DNA of 64,000 bases from Sorghum bicolor (GCF_000003195.3 NC_012870.2:9044501-9108500), one strand, 5' to 3'; shown: positions 12,033-23,982, counted from the stretch's first letter. Notes: generated by a model from the sequence alone, not told the origin. Program-made: numbers and translations.

Positions 12033-13292
12033 TAGGGTAGCAGCGTCACGAGTTCAAGCTATGCGGCATAGGCACACATAGCATGTGAATTCACTCACCA
12101 ATATACAACTGCCCACGACGCAACTATAATCGGCTTTTATTCTCCTACTCCCTACCATTACAATAGATTGCTTTTAAACTAACAGATTTCGATGGAACAA
12201 ACCAGGTTACATGTGATCATCACGTTTGGCTATTATACCAGCTATTTTGGTGGATGACATATGGTTAATTTCAGATTCGGATGGCTGTTGCCTCTACCAA
12301 CAGAAAAAATGGAATGCATAAGACTGACGAAATCATGCTCCATTAGACATGTGAAAAAAAACGATGATAGCTCCCTTTAAAAAGGCCATGACAGTACACA
12401 GAGGAAATGATCAGACAGATCAGCCCTTTGGCACGTTTAAATGGTTGGTAATAAATAAAGGGAAGGGAAGAAGGGATGCATTTCGTCCACACCCGACAGC
12501 GTGATGCTGTTCTGTACGCTGAGGAATCAAAGTTCAGCATCAGTCATCGCAATACTTTCAATGCAAAAACAAGAAAAGAAAACATAAGCTTGGATTCCCT
12601 TGGTAATGATACTTTTAAGTCGAAGAATAGACAACAGAGTGAATATGAGGTAATCAGTATAATGCGAAGTCGCAAAGCAGGTACTAGTATGTAAATCACA
12701 TGAATTTATGATTGTAACTGTGATGCAAAAATAATTCAGATTTGAACGCATGGAATCTTCGTAAAATTGAATGAGAAACCCTGTGGGAGCTTCATCCATA
12801 AGCAAATTGCGAGGGCTGGCCTCACTTTTTTTTTGCAACGAAAGGATTGAAGAGCATATCCAATCTGACAAACCAGGTGACGATCGACGAGTACGCACGG
12901 CCTCAAAAGAGTTCTCTTCCCGATTCTGGTGCGGTTCACGCCGAGTTGGAGGAGCAGAAAGCAAGAACCTTTCTGACCTAATTTCGGACGTGCAACGGCC
13001 AATGCCCGAGGCGTGCACGTGAAAACAAGACACACATCCCACGCAGCACAGCAGAGGAGGACCACATTGCGGCTCCAGGTCTTACAAATTCAATCAGTAT
13101 GCAACAAACTTGGCTCAAAGCACGAGCCTTTTACGACATTTGATTATGAGATCCAAAACTGTTTGGAACCAGGGAGGTGCTTTGTTTGCAGTGATAAACT
13201 AAGCAGGATACAGTGTGGTCGTCTACCAACTCTATCTTATCTACAGGTAACAATCACTAAAACATGCAAGCACGGCTGCCACGAGGTATTTA
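12033..13292. other. Intergenic, one long unassigned frame
   Basis: No recognisable gene. A 171-codon frame on the minus strand (12527-13042) starts MGCVSCFHVHASG and is Cys/Ser-rich, but it resembles no family I know. It loses coding character in its second half, so I treat it as unproven. Confidence 0.3.
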
Positions 13293-13533
13293 GGCCTTGT
13301 TTAGTTCATCCAAAAACAAAAACTTTTCAAGATTCCCCATTACATTGAATCTTGTGGCACATGTATGGAACACTAAATATAGATGAAAATAAAAACTAAT
13401 TGTACAGTTTACATGTAAATCGCGAGATGAATCTTTTAAGCCTACTTACTCTCTTATTGGACAATGTTTGTTAAATAAAAACGAAAGTGCTACAGTTTTA
13501 AAAACCAAAAAATTTTCAGAACTAAACAAGACC
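13293..13533 (+). mobile_element. Tourist-like MITE (main family)
   Basis: Ends GGCCTTGTTTAGTTCATCC and GAACTAAACAAGACC with TTA duplications on both sides. The full 240-bp interior is present. Confidence 0.9.
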
Positions 13534-14451
13534 TTATATACTCTACCCTGAAAAGGCGCACAAAATCAAAAGCTGTTCAACCTCTTGGAGTGCTCAGAGG
13601 TCCAAACACTTCATGATTTTGTATATCTTAATACAAATTGTTAATTGAAGAATCCTTTTCCTAAAAAGGACGATGATCAGGGGTAGTTACATGATAATGA
13701 TGCATGATATAGTACGAGGACAAAAAAATATCAAGCCAAATGTATTACCCTGGTACAAGTGTTTTACATGTGAGCAATAGCAACACCAGAATACATCAGT
13801 ACAGATCCCTCCAACCCCCACCCAAAAGTTTGCTGCTGGGTACATCCCTAATCTCAATCAATTCTCCAACTGAAATCTGCCACAAATTTGATGATAGAGA
13901 TCCTCCTAGTCTAGATCACAAAAGTACAGACTGTTCAATCCTAACATCTTCATATGGACCAAAACTAAGCTTCGCATGAAAGTACACAATGTCCATAAAC
14001 TAAGCTTTCCAGTAAATAGTATCTGTCTGCTTATTGTGAACAAACAATTGGTGTCACGCATGGACCAAAATATTCTAAACAAATTTTGTTTGCCAAGCTC
14101 CTTATGTCAGTAACAGTAAACTTCATATAATGATATAGCACTTCAGTATTCTAGGCATAGCAACATAATCACGTTATAGATAAAATGTATTATATAGGGA
14201 AAAAAAGTTATGAGCAACAATGCCACTGATCCGAGAGAACAAGTACACCTTAACTGAAAAGTATGCTAAAAGTATCACCATGAACCTCCTATCCCAAATC
14301 AACCAGCCACAACCAACCAACCAAAAAGTTGCAGCGAAGGAAGCAGAAGGGGAGCCGATGTCATCGTCATCCAGGAAGAGGCGTCGATGATAGAGAGAGA
14401 GAGATGAATGGAGAATGAATGACAAAGGGCAAAGCAAGTGCTCGACTGCTC
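13534..14451. other. Intergenic, no gene seen
   Basis: AT-rich sequence with no recognised gene. On the minus strand a CT-rich stretch around 14380-14415 followed by a short frame looks like a possible 5' UTR of an unannotated transcript, but nothing confirms it. Confidence 0.3.
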
Positions 14452-14782
14452 GCCCTGTTTAACTTGATTGAGTCAACCATATCTGTTGAGCAGCGGTGTG
14501 TTATAACAAAGAACAAAGAATTAATAATGGTACTTAGCCAAATTCAAAGTTGGTGGTGTGAGCTAGCAAATTCCATGTCTCTTCGATGTCCCGAGCAAAA
14601 TGTGCCTATAAAAACAGCTCTGGTAGATGAGCTGAGGCCAAAAAAACTGACTTCTCACGGCTCCTCACAAACCTAATACAATTTATTACATCACTGGAGC
14701 CGTTTTTGCCAAATGTTTAGCTCCACCAGATAAGCTGCACTACCTGATAAGCCGGAGTCGGAGTCGTACCAAACAGGGCCTT
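14452..14782 (-). mobile_element. Probable Tourist-like MITE of a different family
   Basis: The right end reads (reverse complement) GGCCCTGTTTGGTACGACTC, next to TTA. The left end has gccctgtttaac. The interior has repeated gagct-type motifs seen in grass MITEs of this kind. The left boundary is uncertain. Confidence 0.4.
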
Positions 14783-16878
14783 AATGGGGAATCTCTAGTA
14801 CCAAAGTGTATGTGGTACGAGTTGAGGGATGCTGGAGGCCAAACAACAACTATATAGACCAGTCAATGGGCACAGGGTGAGGGGAATCTATTGCAGTTCT
14901 TAGACTATAAGTCAGTGAGATGCATGTGGGTATTTGAACCCCCCTAACTTGCAGGTGAGTTTTTGCGACTTTCCCTTTCTTCTAATAATGTCTTAATGTT
15001 CCAGTACCTAGAGTATGCTTACCATATTATCTGATGCAACCAATTGCACCACAGTTTTAGCATAGTAAAAATAAAATTATACCAAAAAAATTGAGGGCAA
15101 GTGATTGAATACAAGGGATATAATGCTCGCAAAACAGGCAAAACACCAAGCTGGGGACTTGGAACAAAGCACTGTTGTAGGTTATGACTAGAAGAAGCTA
15201 TAATAAAATGTAGAATGACATACATGCCACATTCAACATCTAATTAACAAAAGAGTTTCAAGTTTTCTAATGTTTATTTCACTACATTAAGCATTCCAGG
15301 AGCTAGAGTTACCAAGAGAGAAATTTGAGTGTTAGAATAAGATATCAGAGACCTTATTGCTATTCTCATTTTGTTAGTGCTGTGCCTCTGTGACCTAGTC
15401 TGTTTCCTGTGCTTAAAGTCTCGTAGTTCAAAAGTTGGAGAGAGAGAGAGAGAGAGAGAGAGAAGTCATACTTTTTAGCATGGGTTTGATAAAAGAAGCT
15501 AAGAACATATAGGAAAGGTAACATACTCCAAACATTTGGTTGTAACACATGCATACTGATAGCACATTCATGTCAAAAAAAAGGGAGAAAGAGTTCAAGC
15601 ACTTGATGGAAACTCATAGTATAGCATAATGTGAACTGCACCTTGTAAAGACAAATCAGAGCATGACTGAGTCAGTGCAACAGATATCAATTTCTGGCCA
15701 TAGATCCCCTATTTATTGCCTTACAACTGGTTTTCTTGACAATTGATGCCCATAGATCAATGAACCTGGTGATGCAACAGAGTCATACCTAGCTTTGTCA
15801 ATTGCCAGCTTAGGAAGAACCATAGGAACCTATCCGCAATCATACCCCATGGATACGGCCTTAAACCAACCTTGATCGATACATTCCCTGGAAAAGCAAG
15901 CGATTAAACACCAAAGACAGCTCTTCTCTAACTTATTAACAGAAGAGAAGCATCCATAGACTTAACCATCATCAGACGAGAAGGCACTGGTTGTAGGGCC
16001 CGCACCTATCCTAGTAGGAAGCGGCCTACTCCACGGATCCCATGGGATCCTATTTTTTTGATATGAATGGAAGAATGATGGCTCCATACTCAGTACTTTG
16101 TATGGAATTTCTGAATTAACATCTTTGTCATGGAGTTCAAGGGGAAAAGAAAGGTCCCCACGAGCCCCCCTCCAGAAAAGAAACGAAAATATCTGTAGGT
16201 ACATACTCAGTACTTTTAATTTCTGTTATCCAATACTCTAAGAAGGAATTATTAAAAGAGCTCTCCAGCAGACAATTGTGAATTTGTGATCAAGTAATTA
16301 TAGCTAGCCTTATTGATCACTGCAGTTTCATTTGTCTGACATTTACTGGACACAAACTCCAAAAGATAACAGACCCAAAAAAAAAACTACGGAAAGAGAA
16401 ATATGACAAATTTAATCAAATGCTGCCAAATTTACCTCATGGCAGTTTAAAACTTTAGATTGACCATGGATGTGTGATGTGATACAAGATCTAATTCAAT
16501 GCAATTGATGCAGTTTGTGGAATTAAATATGTCCTTTGGCCAACAGGCTGCCTAATTGTCTTAAGTTGTTTACTGGAAGCCCACAATAACGTCTTTAAAC
16601 TGCCAAGACATCAGAGATTAAGAGCGCTTTGCTTTATGGTTAAAGCAGGAATATCAATAACCATACCGGAATATCAGTGAGCATATCAAAAGTGATCATC
16701 ACTCCATTAGTTTGGTTCAGCCAAGCCTTCTGAACTGCATTAGTTCTGAATATTCAGCTCTGCAATAATCATGATTTGTACAGCAGTTTTCCAGTTTGGA
16801 TATAACAAGAACATACCTTGTAATGGTTAATACAAATAACAGATATCACACTGTTTTCGTTCGTATTTTTTTGCTAGT
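14783..16878. other. Intergenic downstream of the PPR gene
   Basis: About 2.1 kb of AT-rich DNA, part of which is likely the 3' UTR of the minus-strand PPR gene, possibly with 3' UTR introns. A (GA)13 microsatellite occupies about 15438-15463. No coding exon was recognised. Confidence 0.4.
15438..15463. repeat. (GA)n microsatellite
   Basis: About 13 uninterrupted GA units. Confidence 0.95.
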
Positions 16879-19194
16879 TCATTTGTGCTGCTTCCTTCTC
16901 TTTTCAATCTCCTTATCAAGGAAAATCAATATTGTTTCTGTAGCGTAGTTTGGCGCAATGCCTTCTGTGATCATCCTCCTCAAATATTTGTCAGCTTCCT
17001 TTAGTCTACCAGCTTTTGCATTAATATTGATCAATGTATTAAAAGTAACAACATCTGGCTTCATGCCACTTCTGATGATCTGCTCAAATAAGCAACCTGC
17101 TTCTTCAACCTTTCCGACCTTTCCCAACTGATTGATCAAAGTGTTATACATTACAATGTCCATGTAAACACCTTTCTTTGACAACCGGTCAATAATTGTG
17201 CTAGCAACCTCTGCTTTCCCCATCTGGCCAAGACCTTGAATGATTAGATTATATGTTGCTACATCATTAGGGCAGAGCTGTCCACCCCTCTCATGAAGAA
17301 TTGCCCATACTTGTTTCAAATAGCCCTTCTTGACAAACGAGGTCATCAGTGAATTGTATGTATAACTTGTCCCTTTGTTTCCTAGATTCGTAAAAATCTC
17401 AAATAACTTGCAAGCAACACTCAACTTCCCTTTGGCTAAAAAAATTGACAAGTATGTATTGATCATGTCAGCATCAAAAGTCTTGGCACCCATACCTTGC
17501 ACCCTCTGCCCTCTGTGCATTGTAAATACAGCAGAGCCGTTCAAACTGTCAGCATGTTTAGCAAGATGATCCAAGTGTGGTGACAGTGACCAATCATCCT
17601 TGGGATCACTATTTGGGGTTTCTTCATCAGTACCTGTATGTCCCACATGGTTAACCAGACTCATCATATCATCCATATTACCATCAAAGGAAAACAGTGG
17701 TGTCCCATCTTTGTCTCTGCCATGAGGTCCCCTCAAGGCAACCATCATGTCTGATTTCCACCGAATGGCATCCGGCAATACAGAGCTGCCCCTTATAAAC
17801 TTTACTATTTGCTCTTCCAAGTCCCAACGTTTACTCTTGTCAAAACCTATTAGCAATGATGTTATTGTAACCAAATCGACACTGAAGCCTTGCTGCTCCA
17901 TCTCCTTCACCAACTCTACGGCCTCTGCAACTTGGTCCCCCATCCCCTCCTTGCAGAACTCCCTCACCATGATACTATAAGCAATTCCATCCAACAGTTG
18001 CCCTTTCCTTCTCAGCTCGTAAAAAAGCCGACATGCTGCTTCTGCCCTCCCATTCTTAAACAGCCCATCTATCAGAGTGTTGTGTGTGCTTGCTGAGCAT
18101 TGGATTCCATCAGCCACCATTGTCTCAAAAAAACCGCATGCCTCGTCAAGCTTCTTTGCTTTAAACAGCCCATCGAGAAGTGAATTGTACACCACCACAT
18201 CACTCTTCACCCCACTGCTGCCCCGCATCTCCTGAAACACACGCAGTGCATCATCCATCCGAAAACTCTTGCAGCACCCATTCATGACTGCTCGATAAGT
18301 AAAGACGTCTGGCTCAATCCCAGAAGATTTCATTTCATCAAAAATCACCAGAGCATCAGGTACCCGTGCACCGACCACAAGTGCCCGGATGACTGAATTA
18401 TAAGTGCATATGTCTGGCGAAACAGGAGGAGTGGCGGCCTTCATTGCTGCGAAAAGCCTCAGCGACATACCCAGCTGCCTCCACTTGCCAAACGCGTGGA
18501 TGCAAATGTTGTATAACCTCACATTCGAAGGAAGGCCCCTCCTCGACAATTCTTCGAACACATAGCGGAAGTCATCGCAGAGGTTCTCCTTCGATAAGGC
18601 GAGGAGGAGGCGGTTCGTGGCCCGGACGGGTGGTGGTTGGGAGGCGATGGGAAGCAGCCTGCGGATGGCGGGGACCGCAGCGATGAGGTTCGGGGAGGCT
18701 ATGAGGGAAGGGAGAGCAGCTGCGGCGAGGCGGGGGAGGAGGTCTGGCGGCGCGGCGTCCAAGAGTGAGAGCGCGGCGTCGAGGCGCGAAGCGGAGAGGA
18801 GAGACGAGAGGAGGGCGGGCAGGAGGGTGGACGGGGACGCGGAGGAGAGCGCGAACGGGAGGAGCGCGTCGAGGAGCGGCGGCGAGCCGGCGGCGAGCGC
18901 GCGGACGAGGACGGGGAAGGTGGACGCGAGGAGCGGGGAGGAGGGCGGCGTGGCGGCGAGGAAGAAGGAGAGCTTGGAGGCCGGCGGGAGCGCCGGGTGG
19001 CGGAGGATGTGGAGGTGGACGGGGAGCGGCAGCGGCGCCGTGGGCAGCAGCGCGGCGGGCAGGTGTGGCGTGGTGAGGAGGTGGCTAGCGAGGCGGGTGG
19101 CGAGGAGCGCGTCGGTGAGGCTGGACAGCGGCGTGGAGGCTGCGGTCGAGAGCCGGCGGCCGATTGGCGCGGCAGCGACCAGCCCGGGCGGCAT
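16879..19194 (-). CDS. PPR protein, At4g01570-like, probably mitochondrial
   Basis: A single-exon, P-class pentatricopeptide repeat protein of about 771 residues; the family binds organellar RNA. I chose the Met at 19194 (MPPGLVAAAPIGRRLSTAAS), which begins an Arg/Ser/Ala-rich, targeting-type N-terminus. An in-frame Met 74 codons upstream (19416) reads through low-complexity 5' sequence and looks like UTR. A long Ala/Leu/Pro-rich region (about 30-170) precedes a run of 35-residue repeats such as YNSVIRALVVGARVPDALVI, YNSLLDGLFKAKKLDEACGF and YNTLINQLGKVGKVEEAGCL. A spacer rich in Asp/Ser/Gly interrupts the array near residues 480-560. The C-terminal part (FDADMINTYLSIFLAKGKLS, SYTYNSLMTSFVKKGYLKQ, LDKEIEKRRKQHK) is what I recognise from Arabidopsis At4g01570. 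The orthology is remembered and was not searched. Confidence 0.9.
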   Translation of the reverse strand: MPPGLVAAAPIGRRLSTAASTPLSSLTDALLATRLASHLLTTPHLPAALLPTAPLPLPVHLHILRHPALPPASKLSFFLAATPPSSPLLASTFPVLVRALAAGSPPLLDALLPFALSSASPSTLLPALLSSLLSASRLDAALSLLDAAPPDLLPRLAAAALPSLIASPNLIAAVPAIRRLLPIASQPPPVRATNRLLLALSKENLCDDFRYVFEELSRRGLPSNVRLYNICIHAFGKWRQLGMSLRLFAAMKAATPPVSPDICTYNSVIRALVVGARVPDALVIFDEMKSSGIEPDVFTYRAVMNGCCKSFRMDDALRVFQEMRGSSGVKSDVVVYNSLLDGLFKAKKLDEACGFFETMVADGIQCSASTHNTLIDGLFKNGRAEAACRLFYELRRKGQLLDGIAYSIMVREFCKEGMGDQVAEAVELVKEMEQQGFSVDLVTITSLLIGFDKSKRWDLEEQIVKFIRGSSVLPDAIRWKSDMMVALRGPHGRDKDGTPLFSFDGNMDDMMSLVNHVGHTGTDEETPNSDPKDDWSLSPHLDHLAKHADSLNGSAVFTMHRGQRVQGMGAKTFDADMINTYLSIFLAKGKLSVACKLFEIFTNLGNKGTSYTYNSLMTSFVKKGYLKQVWAILHERGGQLCPNDVATYNLIIQGLGQMGKAEVASTIIDRLSKKGVYMDIVMYNTLINQLGKVGKVEEAGCLFEQIIRSGMKPDVVTFNTLININAKAGRLKEADKYLRRMITEGIAPNYATETILIFLDKEIEKRRKQHK

Positions 19195-19559
19195 GCTTGC
19201 TTCCTGTGAGCTGCAACGGTCGAGCTTTTTCAGTGGTTTTGTCCGTGCGCAGGGACGTGTTAGGTGGGGTTCCCCATTTGGCCACTTTTTTCCGGCCGCG
19301 CCCCCGGCGGGCCGCGGCGGCGCGTACCGGCGAGTCGGCGAGAGCCAAGAAGTCTGGGCGCGCTGCGGAAAGGGGGAGGTGGGAGGGGGTCGCAGAGGCG
19401 ATGCAGTGGGGCCCACGGTGCCGCGCGCCTATCGTTCTGGCATAGCAGGTTGGGGCCGGTGGGCTGGACTGTAATGTGCGCTTCGCCGATTGGACCCAGA
19501 TTGACATGTATAGCCGTGGCCCGTGGGCTTATCGTGAAGGGCAGAAAAACATACAGGCT

Positions 19560-20365
19560 GCCGAAATCTTCAAAGTTTAGTTTTTCTCCCTGGATTAGGA
19601 AATCGGGTAAATTATCTTCTTCAACTTTTAAAACCATTCATTTTACCTCTCTAACTCGGTTATAGGTGATTTTATCTCTTTTTTATTTATTTTTGGCTAA
19701 ATATTTAAAAAATTATAGTAAATCAAAGAAAAATCATAAAATAGAAATCTAATTATTTTTTACTCCACATGAGTAAATATACACAGTAAATATATAATAT
19801 GATATACTTTAATATAAATTTTTTGTTGTAGTTTTAGATCTATAATCAGTTCATAGCTGCAGTTTCTATGGTTCAATTGTGATGATTTTTTATGGTGATC
19901 TAACTATTGTATGTTTTAACTATAGTAAAAAAATTCATACGCGTTTCTATTTTTACACATATTTAACTATTTTTAAAATATTTAATAAACATAAAACTAA
20001 ATAATTCTATAACTTAGTCATACATCATCCAATGAGCATGAAACTTTTGCTACATAGCTTTGAATTAAGTACAGAAAAGCATGCATCTAAAGTTTTAACA
20101 AAAAGCTTGTACTAATGCATACCATATCATATATTCATTGTGTATATCTACTCATTTAGAGTCCAAGAAAAATAAATTTTCAATTTTTATGATTTTCACG
20201 ATTTACTATTATTTTTCAAAAAATTAGCCAAATAAATAAAAAAACAAAACCAGCTTTGGAAACCACCTATAACCAGATCAAGAGGTAAAATGAACGGTTT
20301 TAAAAATTGAGGTATGCTATTTACCGATTTTAGAGTTCAAGGAGAAAAAGAACTTTAGCTGAAAT
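19560..20365. mobile_element. Large fold-back (palindromic) element of about 0.8 kb
   Basis: The two halves are inverted copies with arms of at least 300 bp meeting near 19965. For example, aaccattcattttacctctc and ggttataggtgatttt on the left match gaggtaaaatgaacggtttt and aaccacctataacc on the right. Internal phrases such as aactatttttaaaatattta recur in both arms. It is non-coding and AT-rich. It lies about 370 bp upstream of the PPR start codon. The class (MULE-like or other) is not settled and no clean target duplication was found. Confidence 0.75.
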
Positions 20366-20421
20366 GAAGCCCACGGCCTAAGAGATCTCAGAGCTACGTA
20401 CATACAGGACCATGTGACATA

Positions 20422-20644
20422 CTCTTTGCATCTCAAATTAAGTTTTCATCTTACGAAGAAATCAAATAATTTCAACTTCTATCAAATATATACCAAAAAT
20501 ACTATTCTTAATTATATCAGATAAATATTATTATACTAATCACATCATATGTTTCCATAGTAAATCTATTTAAAGATATAAATATTAGTTTACTTTTCTT
20601 TAAACCTAGTTAATTTAAGATTGGTTGGCTCTTGAAATGCAAGA
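20422..20644. mobile_element. Degenerate Stowaway-like MITE
   Basis: Ends CTCTTTGCATCTCAAATTAAG and TTGAAATGCAAGA are inverted copies between TA dinucleotides. The interior matches the usual Stowaway body (atatttaaagatataaatatt). Confidence 0.65.
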
Positions 20645-20646
20645 TA

Positions 20647-20903
20647 CTCTCTTCAGGTTGGTAAAAGAAGTCGTTTTGGACAGCGACACGGTCTGAAATC
20701 ATAACTTTGACTTCTTATTTTATAAAATATATATTAAAAATGATATATGTATATTTTAATGAAAGCATTTTTTTTCAAGACAAATTATTCATATGGTTTT
20801 CACATTTTCAAACTCAACAACTTAAAACATATTCGTAATTTGTATTCTCAATGTTTGACCCAAACTTTGTCTAAAATGACTTCTTTTACCAACTTGGAGA
20901 GAG
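20647..20903. mobile_element. Stowaway MITE with long TIRs
   Basis: Ends CTCTCTTCAGGTTGGTAAAA and TTTTACCAACTTGGAGAGAG are near-perfect inverted copies that extend past 30 bp. TA flanks both sides, and the left TA is shared with the neighbouring Stowaway-like element. Confidence 0.85.
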
Positions 20904-20994
20904 TAATACTAATTTTGGGAAGTAGAAAGTATATGATTTTTTCAGGACATGATTATTAGGAGCAGATAAGGTCTTGATGTATTATGTATATATA

Positions 20995-21244
20995 TTCCCT
21001 TTGCCCATAAAAGAATACAATTCTCGTTTCTTGAGGAATCAAACAATTTATAGTTTTATCCAAGTTATATAAAAATACTAATATCTACGATACAAGATAA
21101 GTATCATTAAATTGATTATAAAATATATTTTATAGTAAAGCTAGTCGACATATAATTATTAATACGATCCACTACAAACTTAGTCAAGTAAGCTAATTTG
21201 ATCTACATAAATCAAATAGTTGTATTTTTTGTGGGCAAATGGGG
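20995..21244. mobile_element. Stowaway MITE
   Basis: Ends TTCCCTTTGCCCATAAAAG and TTTTTTGTGGGCAAATGGGG, with an AT-rich body typical of the family that begins ctccctttgtccc in grasses. It is the third Stowaway-type unit in 0.8 kb. Confidence 0.75.
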
Positions 21245-21410
21245 TGTATAATTATGCAAGGGAGCACACCCTTCCTTGTGCAATTCACCGAGGGATACAT
21301 TCAGACGTGCTTATTTTGCCTCTTTTTCAGAGCTGTTCAGTTCGGAGGGGCGAGTTGATAGGAGGCCGACGCTGCGTACTTTCTTCTTCCAGAAGGAAAA
21401 TCGACTCCAA

Positions 21411-21628
21411 CGTCTTGTTTAGTTCACCCCGAAATTTAAAAAGTTTTAAAAATTCTTCATCACATCGAATCTTACGGCACATGCATGAAGCATTAAATAT
21501 AGACGAAAACAAAAACTAATTATACAGTTTGTCTGTAAATCGCGAGACGAATCTTTTGATTCTAATTATTTTATAATTAGATAATATTTGTCAAATAAAA
21601 ACGAAAATGCTAGGAACTAAACAAGGCC
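21411..21628 (+). mobile_element. Tourist-like MITE (main family)
   Basis: Ends CGTCTTGTTTAGTTCACC and GGAACTAAACAAGGCC, flanked by CAA on both sides. The interior is the standard family body with a short 3' deletion. Confidence 0.85.
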
Positions 21629-22008
21629 CAAGTATAGCTAGGTTTGCTGGAAAGCTTACGAGCAAGGCTGCAAATGTGGAATTCTTATGCACGCCGTTTT
21701 GTTTTATCAACCAAACTTCACAAAAGAACACCAACCCACAAAAAGTGGAGGGGGCGAAGAGCGCAACGGAATACCTGGAAATGTGCAATTGTGCTTTTGT
21801 GCATGTGAAAGATAAGATGATGATGATTGATTCTCCTTATCCTCGATGGATTGGCCGGTTCATCTTTCGCCGTGCATGCCCATCTGTGAGATACATATAG
21901 GAATTAAGTTATTTATTCTCATATTCTGTGATCGTAGTCTCATCGTGATCTGGCTGCACCTACTGCACCCGCTGCAAGTGGTAGGTCTGCCTGAGGAACA
22001 CGGGAGGC
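21629..22008. other. Intergenic, no gene seen
   Basis: A 97-codon plus-strand frame crosses this stretch but starts inside the neighbouring MITE and resembles nothing known. Confidence 0.45.
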
Positions 22009-22182
22009 GATTTTTTTTTTTTTTGCCTTTAATGATATGTGCTCTCCACCTTGTCACCGTTGAATTTGTACTGAGAAGTGTGTAAATATACATGTCAATA
22101 CAGATTTTCATTGAGATTGGTATTTGCACACTTCACAATATAAATCTAATAGTGAAAAGAGTGAGAACACTTGCCCTCAAGA
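22009..22182. mobile_element. TIR MITE, same family as 40571-40718
   Basis: Shares the phrase gagaagtgtgtaaa and the end caagtg/cccctcaagagcc with the element at 40571-40718. The left end is a T-run followed by a gtgctctccacc-type segment mirrored by gagtgagaacacttgccctc on the right. Confidence 0.5.
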
Positions 22183-22232
22183 GCCCATTTAACTTTGCCG
22201 AGGAACACATACTATACTTGCCTGCTCGCATC

Positions 22233-22745
22233 TAAAGATGAGCAACGGGCCGGCCTGGCCCGGCACGGCACGGGCCCATATGGCCTGCGTGCCATCAAGC
22301 CGTGCCTTCACAGGCCACCGTGCCTGCCTGACGGCCTAGGCACGGTACACGGGCCGATATTCGGATCGAGTCGGCCCTAAAAGCACGAGGTCCAATAGCC
22401 CTTTAGGTCGGCCCATGGCCCGCTATATAAAAAACACTAAATTTAATACAGAATTCAATAAGCATAAGTAAATCATATTCAAGTCATAGATATGATACTT
22501 CATAATTCAAGTAACATAATATACTTAGAAGATCATATTTTATATGCCAAAAGGCATAAGACTGACACCATACTTGCTGTTAAAAGCGGGCCAAGCTGGG
22601 CCACCCGCGCGGGCCAAGGAGTCAGCCCAACCACGGTCTGCTACGTGCTTCAGGCCAGCATAGACATGGTTGGAATCGAGCTATGCCGTGCTTAGACCGG
22701 ATCAAATTACCGTGTTTTGGGCCGTGCCTTTGATCTACAGGCTGA
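22233..22745. mobile_element. Probable hAT-type non-autonomous element (GGCCCGGCACGG family)
   Basis: Two clusters of gggccggcctggcccggcac-like and gccgtgcctt motifs at 22240-22430 and 22570-22740 enclose an AT-rich centre. This is typical of the subterminal repeats of non-autonomous hAT elements in grasses. Precise ends were not found. Confidence 0.35.
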
Positions 22746-23750
22746 ATGCTCAACTTTACTCGCATCATGTCAACGTGTCGAAAGAGCGTTGCTACTGTGC
22801 CGTGCCGCACGTCAGGCCCCACACGTACTACTACGGCCCGTGCGCGGTCGCTCACTCCTGCTGCCGCAGCTGCGCGATGCGCTTTTCGGGCGCTTGTTGG
22901 TACTGGGTGGTGTGGTCGAGTGGCGATTGCCCAAGCAGCTCAAGGGCCCGCGCCCGCGCCGGCCGCGGCCTTGCCCAGCGTGCATGTGCGGCGTACGGCC
23001 TCCGTGGCTCCGTCAGTGAGTATGGACGATCTCTCTGATTCTCTGGTAGGGAACAGGGATTCGGTGACACGGCGTCGTTCGTCGCTTTGTTCTCACGTTG
23101 GTGGTATCACGTTTCGATTTCGCTTCTCGGCTCCGCTCTGCGCCGTGCGCCCGTGTCCGTTTCGCCCTACAGGGTCACTCATGCAGTCGTGTCGTGTCGC
23201 GCTGGACCTGGACGGACGCTGCCTAATGCCGGCCTCTTTCGGCAGCCTCATGTGGTGATGCCTGCATGGCACTAGTGATATGTTTTTTTTTTATAAAAAA
23301 AATCTTGATATAATAATAGAATGAAGTTCCAGCCTCCTCCACTACTCCGATCGGAAGATACTTGTGACACGGTGCGTGGCATAGCAGATCCGCCGGCCGG
23401 CAAATCCGGCATTCTCGCTGGTACGCGTCGCTCTGTATACTGTACTTTTCCTGCATGCGCCTGCGGATGTGCATGTGCATGTGCACGAGATCAATGCTGA
23501 CTGCACTGTGACTACGAGTGTCTGTTTATAATACAGTCAGGCAGCTGATCGTAAGATTTCTTTACAGCCTTTTTGCAGCCTACTCATATAATGGTTAGCT
23601 CATCACTATTAATACATGGCCCACTTGTCTATCTCACAGTCTTTCTTGGTTTTTGTGTCTGAGTCGGCTGTAAGCTTACAGTCCGTTTTTACTCTCTCTC
23701 TTTTTTTCTCTACTCCACTTCAGCATTTAGCTGGCTTACTATAATACTTG
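22746..23750. other. Intergenic, GC-rich then mixed
   Basis: 22,800-23,280 is GC-rich with overlapping chance frames on both strands and no recognisable protein. A CA/TG-rich stretch lies near 23460-23485. No gene was seen. Confidence 0.4.
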
Positions 23751-23982
23751 GGCCTTGTTTAGTTCGCAAAATTTTTGGGTTTTGGCTACTGTAGCACTTT
23801 CGTTTTTATTTGACAAACATTGTCCAATCATAGAGTATCTAGGCTCAAAAGATTTATCTCACAAATTACAGTTAAACTATGCAATTAGTTTTTATTTTTA
23901 TTTATATTTAATACTCCGTACATATGACCAAAGATTTGATGTGATAGGGAATTTTGAAAATTTTTGCGAACTAAACCAGGCC
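23751..23982 (-). mobile_element. Tourist-like MITE (main family)
   Basis: Ends GGCCTTGTTTAGTTCGC and GCGAACTAAACCAGGCC, with TTG duplicated on both sides. Reverse orientation relative to the copy at 3089. Confidence 0.9.

Noticed and set aside
12527..13042. 171-codon minus-strand frame
   Set aside because: No recognisable domain, no splice context, and composition drifts to intergenic type; kept only as a note.
19195..19416. Longer N-terminus of the PPR protein from the Met at 19416
   Set aside because: The added 74 residues are Pro/Arg-rich and non-conserved in character; the Met at 19194 begins a plausible targeting peptide.
18617..19474. Long plus-strand open frame (285 codons)
   Set aside because: It is antisense to the GC-rich 5' part of the PPR gene and has an Arg/Gly/Ala composition; it is a shadow frame.
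22746..23280. A possible GC-rich gene
   Set aside because: Frames on both strands are open only because of composition; no conserved motif or splice pairs were found.
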